Origin: Candidatus Eiseniibacteriota bacterium
GTDB lineage: Bacteria > Joyebacterota > Joyebacteria > Joyebacterales > Joyebacteraceae
DNA length: 10,979 nucleotides
Direction: 5' to 3'
Assembly: GCA_030609605.1 (NCBI GenBank)
Contig: JAUWBY010000055.1
Span: 1 to 10,979, forward strand
In this document: piece after piece, positions 1 to 7,700 of the stretch
Numbering within the stretch: the stretch's first letter is position 1
Layout of the letters: every line of letters begins with the position of its first letter
The notes under the pieces: model-generated
Database searches by the model: none
Seen by the model: the letters and a program-made list of their open reading frames with translations, nothing else
What the model was told of the DNA's origin: nothing
Program-made: the position numbers and the translations under genes

Positions 1-651
1 GTGCGCCTGGCCGGACATCATGAGGAGCTCCTGCGCATCGTCGAGCGACATCACGATGCCGAGTCCGTGGATGATCTCAACCGCGGACCACATAACATCC
101 TCAACTGTGTACAGGTCGCTGGCAATCGAGCCGTCGATATCCTGCCCGATGACGGCGATCTCCATGCCCGGCTTGAGATCGTGCTGCTCGGCGAATCCGG
201 CCCCGACCATGACCCTGTGCTCCCCCAGAAGATCTCCCATGCCATCCACAGGAAGAAGACCGGCCTTGTGGGACTCCGTTATCGGATCCACACCGACAAC
301 AACACCCATGAAGCCGTCCTCTGTGAGAGCGGCCATGACGGGCGCATAGATGCGCGCCGATGCGTTCGTAACGTTAGGATCACTTCGTATGTCCGCGAGC
401 AGATCATCAACATCATCAAGCGTGAGATCCATCGAACGATCATCTCGCCAGTCGTACGCGTGCACCTGCGCGTGCCCGAGCATGGGCCCCGTTGCCGAGT
501 TGAAGAACTGCTCACCGTACCCGTGCATGAGGGCAGATGTCCCGAGGAACGCGAACTGCCCGATGGCGATGGCGCCGGCAACCAGCAGCGTGCGCTTGAG
601 GTTGCGACCAAGATTGCGCCAGGCTATTTGGAGTGTGCTCAAGGACAGCAT
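1..651 (-). CDS. LolE/MacB-type ABC transporter permease, N-terminal 217 residues (runs off left edge)
   Basis: This is the first part of an FtsX-family permease resembling the lipoprotein-release permeases (LolC/LolE type, COG4591). Such proteins use ATP hydrolysed by a partner ATPase to move lipoproteins or other substrates out of the inner membrane. The reading frame is open from ATG 651 to base 1. The N-terminus has the family's cytoplasmic signature (AWRNLGRNLKRT, residues 10-21), a first membrane helix at about 22-42, then periplasmic sequence. Family-like features there are GHAQVHAYDW (59-68), VGVDPITES (119-127) and a SLDDAQELL element (202-210). The last three membrane helices lie outside the window. 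An in-frame TGA lies 24 nt upstream, and the only upstream SD is a weak GGGGAAG. The gene follows the LolA-like gene by 51 nt, which supports a shared role in envelope lipoprotein traffic. The family call is secure; the substrate is unknown. Confidence 0.9.
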   Translation of the reverse strand, partial: MLSLSTLQIAWRNLGRNLKRTLLVAGAIAIGQFAFLGTSALMHGYGEQFFNSATGPMLGHAQVHAYDWRDDRSMDLTLDDVDDLLADIRSDPNVTNASARIYAPVMAALTEDGFMGVVVGVDPITESHKAGLLPVDGMGDLLGEHRVMVGAGFAEQHDLKPGMEIAVIGQDIDGSIASDLYTVEDVMWSAVEIIHGLGIVMSLDDAQELLMMSGQAH

Positions 652-702
652 TGCGCTTCCCCATCGCTCTTGTCAGAACCCGTTCGCCGCGACCGCAGAA
701 CC

Positions 703-1563
703 CTAGTGCTTGCGCTCCAGATACGCCAGACTGAACATGCCGTCGTCCAGATCGATATCAAACTCAATACTCAGATAGCGAAACTCCGTGCTCCTGCCCT
801 CTTCCCTCTCTGGAATCACCCGCATCACAGTAGGAACCAGGCGGCCTCCGATCCGCTTCACGTCCTCAAGCACCATCGTCCGGGAGAGCCGGTCCTTCCT
901 GTCGAAGAACTGCAATCTGGCGGGAAGCCCGTCGTCCGAGAAGACCACCTCGATGCGATTCCACAGGCCCGGGACATCAGGGAGAGCGTCAAGCCTCACC
1001 TTCCAGCCGGGTGGATCGTCCGAGCGACCGATGAGTTCCGCGGCATAGTCATCCAGGTACGAGGATTCCCGCACCAGATCATCGTTCGTCATGTCGCTCC
1101 CCATCCACGACCCCATCATCATCGATGGAGGAACACGGATGACCCGGGAGATCTTCGGCAGGTAGTTCCAGAGGTTGTTCCCCACCTTGAGAGTCGCCAT
1201 GCCGGCATCTCGTACGGGCGCCTCGATCACGATGAGCGCCTTCTCCTCCCCCTTGCTCCAGGAGCGCATGCGCATGGTCCGTGTCTTTCCCGGCCTCACG
1301 ATCGTGATCTCGCTCAACGCCACAGTTCCCGGTGAGTCGTAGAGGTCATCGAAGCCTCGGAGAAGCTGTGCGACGTCGGGGGCGGTGTAGCCGGGAGGCA
1401 CGATCGGCGAGGAATCACCCCCGCCGGACTCATCCTCCGTGGCATGCCCCTGTGAAGCGATCGAGTTGTCACAGACCGCCGGGACAGAGAGCAGAATCAG
1501 CACGGCTGCGGCAAGCATCGCGGTCATGATGTGAGCGACACGTCTTCTGGGTGCGGCCATCAT
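703..1563 (-). CDS. LolA-like outer membrane lipoprotein-sorting protein
   Basis: This is an exported protein of about 286 residues in the COG2834 (outer membrane lipoprotein-sorting, LolA-like fold) group. Members are periplasmic or membrane-attached beta proteins thought to bind lipids or lipoproteins. A basic N-terminus and hydrophobic stretch (about 12-30) form a signal peptide. A Cys at 31 follows PAV, a poor lipobox, so lipidation is doubtful. The block PPSMMMGSWMGSDMTNDDLV (145-164) is characteristic of the group. WNYLPKISRVIRVPPS just before it, and a C-terminal strand-rich section ending DDGMFSLAYLERKH, also fit. There are two adjacent ATG codons: GGAG lies 3 nt before the first (1563) and 6 nt before the second (1560), so 1560 may be the true start. 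The gene lies 22 nt after the YvlD-like gene and 51 nt before a LolE-type permease. Proteins of this group often neighbour such permeases, which suggests one functional unit. Confidence 0.9.
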   Translation of the reverse strand: MMAAPRRRVAHIMTAMLAAAVLILLSVPAVCDNSIASQGHATEDESGGGDSSPIVPPGYTAPDVAQLLRGFDDLYDSPGTVALSEITIVRPGKTRTMRMRSWSKGEEKALIVIEAPVRDAGMATLKVGNNLWNYLPKISRVIRVPPSMMMGSWMGSDMTNDDLVRESSYLDDYAAELIGRSDDPPGWKVRLDALPDVPGLWNRIEVVFSDDGLPARLQFFDRKDRLSRTMVLEDVKRIGGRLVPTVMRVIPEREEGRSTEFRYLSIEFDIDLDDGMFSLAYLERKH

Positions 1564-1585
1564 GAACTCCTCTGTTCTTCGTCGA

Positions 1586-1939
1586 TCAGCTCCTGGTCCT
1601 GGGTCCCAGAAACGACGATGCGCACCAGCTGAACAGCGTTACGACGATCGCCCCCAAGAGCGCCGCGCCAAACCCCGCCAGCACGAAGCCGGGCAGGATC
1701 AACGCTACGAGACCGAGCATTGCGGCGTTGATGACGAGAAGGAAGAGCCCAAGTGTAACAACTGTCAGTGGCAGAGTAAGGAACAACACAATGGGCTTGA
1801 CCACTGCATTGACAAGACCAAGCAGGAAGGCAGCCAGCAGGATAGTGCCGAAGCCGAAGATGACCATGCCCGGCACGATCATCATCGCTATCCACAGACC
1901 TACCATGCTGATGAGAAGTCGGGCAAGGAATCTTGACAT
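1586..1939 (-). CDS. YvlD/phage holin family IV membrane protein
   Basis: This is a 117-residue, highly hydrophobic protein with four predicted membrane helices at about 7-28, 30-50, 51-75 and 80-106. The stretch NAVVKPIVLFLTLPLTVV (44-61) followed by TLGLFLLVINAAML matches the hallmark of the Phage_holin_4_2 (YvlD, DUF360) family. Despite the family name, most chromosomal members are not lysis proteins and their role is not established. No endolysin or other phage gene is nearby, so I do not read this as prophage. The ATG at 1939 has GGAGG 8 nt upstream. An ATG immediately after the SD is out of frame. The stop lies 22 nt before the LolA-like gene, so the two are probably co-transcribed. Confidence 0.88.
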   Translation of the reverse strand: MSRFLARLLISMVGLWIAMMIVPGMVIFGFGTILLAAFLLGLVNAVVKPIVLFLTLPLTVVTLGLFLLVINAAMLGLVALILPGFVLAGFGAALLGAIVVTLFSWCASSFLGPRTRS

Positions 1940-2048
1940 ATCTGCATCCTCCAATCTGACCCACAACTCGCTGTCCGCGACGCGAGGTCCACGACCCGCT
2001 GTATGCCACGCGGGATGCGGCACCCTCGATCGGACACCGGCTCGTGGC

Positions 2049-2585
2049 CTACGCGCTTCCCGATAGCCACTCGCGGCTTCCACGGGCAGCGACTATCTCA
2101 CCGAAGTAGATGCGGTGGTAGTCCTTCTGAGGATAGCTCCCGTCGATACTCGGATCCAGGAAATGCGTCGGCTCGAGATCGTCCCAGTAGATCTTCCGGC
2201 ACTCCAGTATCAGCTCTGCCTCATCGAACCCCGGAGCCGCGATCAACGATGATCCGATCGGAGTAAGCCCGGCTTCTGCGATCTTGTCGCCGTCACGCCC
2301 GGACATGGAGCCGAGGAGCTTGAGCGCCTCCTTGGCGGACCCGGGAAAGGCACAGAGCGTGAATGTGTCATGTCGCTCGATGAACTCGTACGTGTAGCGC
2401 GTCGGACGCACCACGACCTGAGCGAACGGGCGGTTCCACATTGCGCCGATGCTACCCCAGCCCACGGTCATGGTGTTGAAATCGCCCGTGCCGAAATCTC
2501 CGGAGGTCAGCAGGAGCCACTGGTCGAGCCACAGGTGGCTGGGGCGGGTCAGGAGTCTATCTACCGGTATCTCGTGTCTGTCCAT
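2049..2585 (-). CDS. Flavin reductase-like FMN-binding protein
   Basis: This is a 178-residue cytoplasmic protein of the flavin reductase-like family (FMN-binding split barrel). Related proteins bind FMN and reduce flavin or act as small flavin oxidoreductases; the substrate cannot be read from the sequence. Family features in order are LLLTSGD (24-30), NTMTVGWGSIGAMWNRP (37-53), VVRPTRYTYEFIER (58-71), a SMSGRDGDK segment (93-101) and the C-terminal LDPSIDGSYPQKDYHRIYFG (143-162). The length matches single-domain members. The ATG at 2585 has GGAGGA a few bases upstream and fits the family N-terminus. The open frame continues further upstream, but that part overlaps the S9 peptidase gene and lacks family sequence. 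The gene follows a strong hairpin after the peptidase gene and stands 109 nt before the YvlD-like gene. It may start its own transcript. Confidence 0.93.
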   Translation of the reverse strand: MDRHEIPVDRLLTRPSHLWLDQWLLLTSGDFGTGDFNTMTVGWGSIGAMWNRPFAQVVVRPTRYTYEFIERHDTFTLCAFPGSAKEALKLLGSMSGRDGDKIAEAGLTPIGSSLIAAPGFDEAELILECRKIYWDDLEPTHFLDPSIDGSYPQKDYHRIYFGEIVAARGSREWLSGSA

Positions 2586-2649
2586 GGCTCCTCCACTGCC
2601 CAAGTGAGACACTCTGGCCTTGCTCCGGAACGAGTACAAGACGCGAGCA

Positions 2650-2674
2650 GGGCTCGCCCACGACGGACGAGCCC
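2650..2674 (-). terminator. Strong hairpin after the S9 peptidase gene (possible terminator or processing site)
   Basis: On the minus strand, GGGCTCGTCC pairs with GGGCGAGCCC (10 bp including one G-U) around a GTCGT loop, 38 nt after the peptidase stop. A weaker hairpin (ACGAC/GTCGT, 2678-2697) stands just before it. The U-tract of a classic intrinsic terminator is missing (TGCTCGCGTCTTGT follows). The hairpin may therefore attenuate, protect the upstream mRNA end or aid Rho-dependent ending. It is the best candidate for a transcript boundary in the window. Confidence 0.45.
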
Positions 2675-2712
2675 CACACGACAACGTCCAGCGTCGTCCT
2701 TTCAGTAAACGG

Positions 2713-4701
2713 CTACTCGCCGATGTAGTCAAGCGTGAACGCGTACTTCCGGGACAGATCCCGAACGCCCGAGCTCTTGAGCGCCGCTCCGTGCCCGGCC
2801 TCAACGTCCTCGAAGTACCAGACATCTTTCCCAAGTCGCTCCAGCACCATCGCGAACCGTCTCGGTCCCGAAGGATCGACTCTCGGATCGTTGTAGCCCG
2901 CGGTGACGAGGATCGGCCTGACCACGCTATCTGCCTGATAGATTGGCGAGAGACTGTGGGTGAGATCGCTGCCGAGTTCCCCCATCTCCCGCTCCCACCC
3001 CGCCGCAAACGTCTGATCCGTGTGCTGATTCACCCAGTCTACGTCGGCGACACCGACTTCAGAGACGCCGCAGGCGAACTTCTCCGGTGCGTGCACGGCA
3101 AGGTAGTTGACAGTATAGCCACCATACGATGCGCCCCAGATGGCGGTCTTCTCAGGTGTACTCCACCCTTCGTCGAAGATGTAGTCGAGAGCGGCCTCTG
3201 CATCCTCGAGAGCCTGGAAGCGCCCCTCCAGGTTGTCGGCCTTCTCCCATGCAGGCCCGTAGCCGGTCGAGCCACGAACGTTCGGATAGATGAAACAGAT
3301 GCCCTTCGACAGAGCCCAGGCGATGTTCCTCTGGAAGTACGGTCTGCTCTGACCGGGAGGACCTCCATGATAGTCGACGATGCACGGGTTCGACCCGTCC
3401 CTCTTGGCGCCCTCCGGGATGTAGAGAAGCGCCGGGATCATCGTCCCGTCGGTGCTCGGATAGCGGATGACGCTCACGTCGACTCCCGAGAAATCGAACC
3501 CGAAGGTCGACACTCTGCCTATCTGCTGAAGCTCGCTATCCCCGGCCGCGAGAAGGTAAGCTGTGGGCGGATCGGACGGCGAATTGAAATCGAACACGAT
3601 GTCACCACGATCGTTTACGCCTACGGTCCCTACGATGCCCACACCGGGCGCGGGTAGAGTCTCCGCGCTTCCGTCCAGGTCCACGCGGACGAGCTCCGAG
3701 TACCCGTCACGGTTGAGAACCGCCACCACGGTTCCCGTGGCGCGCTTGAAATAGGCCTCATCCATCTCTGCCCTCGGGTCGTACAGAAGCGTCAGTGCGC
3801 CGTCGGTTCCGATGCCCTTCGCTGGATCGAGAAGTGCAAGCTTCAGAAACTCGTCATCCTCGGAAAGGGCGTCGCACATCGTGACCACGCGCCCGTCTGC
3901 AGTGTAGTCGCCCGACCAGTAGAGACCGACATCCGTGATGTCGCGAGCTTCACCGCTCACAACGTCGACCTCGAAGAGCTGCGTCTCAGAGAACGACATG
4001 AGTCTCACTGCCAGTAGCTTGCCGTCCATGTGGTCGATGAGGTAGAAGGCGCCCGGCTCGGTGTACAACGTGTCAACAATGCCGGATGCGATTTCATACT
4101 TCGCGAACCAGATCTGCTCGGAGTTGTCGATCGAGAAGTAGAAGGAACCGTCATCTATGATGTGAGGGGTCCCTAGCGAGACGCCGCGGTCTTCAAGCAG
4201 GATTTCGTAGCTACCGTCGGGAGCGAACCGATAGATGTCCCAGTTCTCGTCTCCATGTTTCATCACCCTCTGGTAGAGGTAGCTCCCGCCAGGATCGAGC
4301 CTCATGCCCCCGGGATTCAGACCATCTTCAGCCCAACCGTTGGGCGTCACCTGTATCGGCCATCCCCACGGCTCGTCCACGTAGAAGAGAGCGCCCTGCT
4401 CGCCGGTTATTCGCATGTCGAAGTAAATGCGCCCATTGTTGTCTATGTCCGGTGAGCCTATGTAGTCGATGCCCAGGATGTCACCGAGCTCATCGACTGT
4501 CGACTTCCAATACGGCGACGAGGTGATGCGCTCCTCTGTTCGCGCATTCTGCTCCCAGATGTAGGCAAGAACGCGCGTCGTGTCCGCATCCACCCACGGG
4601 TCGATTTCGGCGAGCATCGACTCGATCCCGTCCGCCGACGCGGCGACGGGGAGAATGAGGGCGAGCACCACAATCACTGAAACGACCACTACTCTGCACA
4701 T
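2713..4701 (-). CDS. Exported S9 family (prolyl oligopeptidase-type) serine peptidase
   Basis: This is a 662-residue secreted peptidase of clan SC, family S9. Such enzymes cut short peptides, often after proline or at dipeptides, with a propeller restricting access to the active site. Residues 1-24 form a signal peptide (hydrophobic VVVVSVIVVLALILPV, likely cleavage after ASA). Residues of about 80-400 are repeat-rich and probably form a beta-propeller. The alpha/beta-hydrolase domain spans about 410-660. It has the DYHGGPP oxyanion-region motif (443-449), GASYGG with catalytic Ser525, NDPRVD with Asp605, and AGHG with His637, so the triad is complete. ATG 4701 is preferred over an in-frame GTG at 4731, because it follows AAGGGA by 7 nt and puts the signal peptide at the terminus. 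It lies 77 nt after the tricorn gene. Both are exported, so they may act in sequence on extracytoplasmic peptides. Exact specificity is not determinable. Confidence 0.95.
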   Translation of the reverse strand: MCRVVVVSVIVVLALILPVAASADGIESMLAEIDPWVDADTTRVLAYIWEQNARTEERITSSPYWKSTVDELGDILGIDYIGSPDIDNNGRIYFDMRITGEQGALFYVDEPWGWPIQVTPNGWAEDGLNPGGMRLDPGGSYLYQRVMKHGDENWDIYRFAPDGSYEILLEDRGVSLGTPHIIDDGSFYFSIDNSEQIWFAKYEIASGIVDTLYTEPGAFYLIDHMDGKLLAVRLMSFSETQLFEVDVVSGEARDITDVGLYWSGDYTADGRVVTMCDALSEDDEFLKLALLDPAKGIGTDGALTLLYDPRAEMDEAYFKRATGTVVAVLNRDGYSELVRVDLDGSAETLPAPGVGIVGTVGVNDRGDIVFDFNSPSDPPTAYLLAAGDSELQQIGRVSTFGFDFSGVDVSVIRYPSTDGTMIPALLYIPEGAKRDGSNPCIVDYHGGPPGQSRPYFQRNIAWALSKGICFIYPNVRGSTGYGPAWEKADNLEGRFQALEDAEAALDYIFDEGWSTPEKTAIWGASYGGYTVNYLAVHAPEKFACGVSEVGVADVDWVNQHTDQTFAAGWEREMGELGSDLTHSLSPIYQADSVVRPILVTAGYNDPRVDPSGPRRFAMVLERLGKDVWYFEDVEAGHGAALKSSGVRDLSRKYAFTLDYIGE

Positions 4702-4734
4702 TGGCGTGTCCCTTTCGTCCTTGTCATGCACTGA

Positions 4735-4790
4735 GAAGTCCGTCCGATTCCTACCGGTCCGAGAACCCCATCCGATTTCTACCGGTCCGA
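4735..4790 (-). repeat. 28-bp tandem duplication spanning the tricorn stop codon
   Basis: On the minus strand, two adjacent 28-nt units (4790-4763 and 4762-4735) both begin TCGGACCGGTAG and end TTC. They match at 24 of 28 positions. The TAG stop of the tricorn gene (4781-4779) lies in the first unit, and the second is untranslated. On the plus strand the best-conserved cores, at 4743-4762 and 4771-4790, differ at one base in 20. A faint third copy may exist within the coding end near 4796-4820. The function is unknown. Confidence 0.85.
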
Positions 4791-7700
4791 CTCCGGGACC
4801 CCCATTCCGCTTCTGTCCGGGAACGCGGGCGTCTCAGGAGCGCGATACGGGTTCCGGATCAGCTCATCAAGCATGAGATCGATGGCCGCGTCAAGCTGCG
4901 GATCGCCACCATCGACCATGAGTGCCGGATCGTCAATAACCTCGATATCCGGATCGACGCCATAGCCCTCGATGCCCCACGTCCCGTCCTTGTCATAGAA
5001 GGCGAAGATCGGGACGGATGCGTAGCTACCGTCGATGAGACCAGGGTTTCCGCTCAGACCCACCAAGCCACCCCACGTCCGCGTACCCACAAGCTTGCCC
5101 AATCCGGCGGCACGGAACGCGAACGGGAAGTAGTCTCCTCCGGACCCCGCAGACTCGTTGATGAGCATGCACTTGGGACCGGGGTGCGCGTAGTTGGGCG
5201 AAGCGCTGTCCTCTTTAATGTAGCGCTGCGTCCAGTAGTTCAAGATCGGCCTGTTCAGAAGCTCGATGAACCTCGTGGGCACCTGCCCGCCGCCGTTCCA
5301 GCGTTCGTCGATGATGAGAGCATCGTATCTGCGCTGCCCGCCGAACTGGCGTCTGAGCTCGTTCTGACCGTTGACGCCTGTGTCGGGGACATATATGTAT
5401 CCCACGCGACCGTCGGATCGTTCCTCGACGTAGGCACGATTGGCCTCAACCCACGCCCTGTATCTCAAGTCTCGTTCACTCGAGAGCGGCTCCACCAGGA
5501 TCTCCCGATCGTCGTCGCCCATTTCAGGCTTCTCGCTGACGGTCAGCGTGACAGTGAACCCGGCCATCCCCTGCAGTGCCGCCCAAGGATCTTTCGACGT
5601 ATCGACCGGCACTCCATTGACGGCGAGGAGGTAGTCCCCCTCCTTCACGTCTATGCCCACCCGGCTCAGCGGTCCGCGGGCGTCTGAGTCCCAGCTCCCG
5701 CCTTCGAGGATCTCCGCGATCCTGTACGCTCCGTGGTCCAGCTCGAACTCGCAACCCAGCATGCCGACGGATACGCTCGGTGTCTCCTCGCGCTCACCGC
5801 CGAAGTAGTACGCGTGTCCCACGTTCAGTTCACCGATCATCTCGCCGACGATGTAGCTCAGATCGCTCCGGGAGGAAGCGTCATCGAGCATGGCCGAGTA
5901 GTCATCCCACGCGCCGTTCCAGTCAACGCCGTGCATGTTAGGCGCGTAGAAGTAGTACTTGTAGATGCGCCAGACATCGCGCAGTATCTGCCGCCATTCC
6001 GTGCGCGGATCCACGTCGACGAACATTCCCGCAGTCGGCAGAGTATCGTCGAAGCTCTGATCGGACGCTGCATCGACGATGGCAAACGCACCGCGGTTGG
6101 CAGCCAGGATCTTCTCGCCGTCTCCCGACATGGTGAACCAACGCGCCGATGACAGGACGGTCTTCTCCATATCGTCCTCGTCCTCGAGATCAACCAGCAT
6201 CACTTGAGCTGATCCTCGGTCTCCATGCGACCGCCCACGAGACCCCCGCACGTACAGGAGCTGACCGGAACTGTTGACAGCGAGATGCGTGAAGGCTCCG
6301 GAATCGATCGGAAGCAGGATGGCGCGGTGCTCAAAAGCGTCGAGGTCGACGGTGATCGGCTCCTCCTCATCCTCCGCATCCTCGTCATCCCCCTCGTCGT
6401 CCTTGTCCCCATCGTCCTCCGAATCATCCCCGTCATCACCGTCCGATTCATCGCCGTCCTCATCCTCCTCCGCGTCGTCGTCGTCCCATTCCTCAACATC
6501 GATCTCGGGCGCAAACGGTGACTCGGTCTCCAAAGAGAGCGGCACAACCATCAGCCTGTCCGTCTGGGAGTAGGCCCAGTTGCCTCCCTCGTCCGCGTAT
6601 GTCGGTGATGAGAAGTCACGCTGGCTCGCGTAGAAGAGATAGGTACCGTCCCTATCGAACACCGGCCAGGTATCACTGAAGATGCCGCTCGTTACCTGGT
6701 GGACGTCGTCATTCAGAACGTCGTACAGGAAAACGGCGCTATTCTCTCGATCGGAGACGTTGTCGGCGAAGCTGATCCAGTTGGAATCGCTCGACCAACT
6801 GATCCCCCGCGACCGGAATGAGTAGGCTTTGTGAACGCTCCGCGTCTTCTTCTTCTCGATATCATGCAGATAGAGCGTCCCCGTCTCATCCCAGAATGCG
6901 ATCCACTCCGAATCAGGAGACCATACCGGGCTGTTCAGGAAACCGAGCTTCTCACTGGTCAGACGGCGCGTCTCCCCCTTGCCGTCCGACTGCTTGATGT
7001 AGAGCTCATAGTGATCGGTCTCGTCGGAGAAGTACGCGATCCATCGTCCATCCGGGCTCCACGCGGGATCTCGCTCGGCCACACCGTTCGTCCTCGTGAG
7101 GTTTTTCGGAGTCCCGTTCTCAGCCGGAAGCGACCAGATGTCACCCCGTGCGCTCACGACGGCCCGCACACCGGTTGCTGAGATGTCGCCCTCGTCCATC
7201 GTGTCCGAAGCATCATGCGACTTCACTCTGAGCCTCGGCCTGTCGCCCGGCACGGTGATCTCCAGGGCGTGCGACCGTCCCGACGCCAGATCGAGAAGAC
7301 GCATCTCCGACCCGACCTGGTAAACGATTTCTCCCTCACCATCAGGACCGGGGCCGATGGAAGGCCACTTGACGTCGTAGTCCGAGTGCTTGGTCACCTG
7401 GCGCCGTCTGCTCGTCTTCGTATCGTAGACCCAGATGTTGAGTCGGTGACGCGAGTCCGCGTCCGACACGTAGTAAACGTCCGAGCCGTTCCACATCGGC
7501 ACGCTGTCCGTGCCGCCCCAGTCGGTGATCCTCTTGGATGTATGGTCATTGAGGTTCAGAAGCCAGATGTCAGCCGCCCGGCCTCCCATGTAGCGTTTCC
7601 AGGAGGAGAAATCCCGGAAGTACGGCGTGTACGCAAGCCACCTGCCGTCGGGACTGATGGTACCGTTGTTGCCGTATGGGACCGGCATGCTCTCGGGCAA

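Noticed and set aside
1..1335. A 444-codon open frame on the plus strand, open from base 1
   Set aside because: It lies antisense to the permease and LolA-like genes, both of which have clear family motifs and signal or membrane segments. Its Arg/His/Pro-rich translation has no recognisable domain. It is a shadow frame of high-GC coding DNA.
1586..1939. Prophage signal from a 'holin family' protein
   Set aside because: Chromosomal YvlD/holin-IV proteins are widespread outside phages. No endolysin, structural, integrase or attachment sequence is present nearby.
1560..2009. A 149-codon minus-strand frame overlapping the YvlD-like gene
   Set aside because: It is the alternative frame of the same DNA, with no membrane pattern or family match. 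The 117-residue four-helix frame is clearly the real one.
2586..3008. N-terminal extension of the flavin reductase frame up to 3008
   Set aside because: It overlaps the catalytic end of the S9 peptidase in another frame and lacks family sequence. ATG 2585 has a good SD and the expected family N-terminus.
4701..5687. A 328-codon plus-strand open frame over the 3' end of the tricorn gene
   Set aside because: It is antisense to the S41 catalytic core with its conserved Ser and Glu. It has no domain and no plausible SD.
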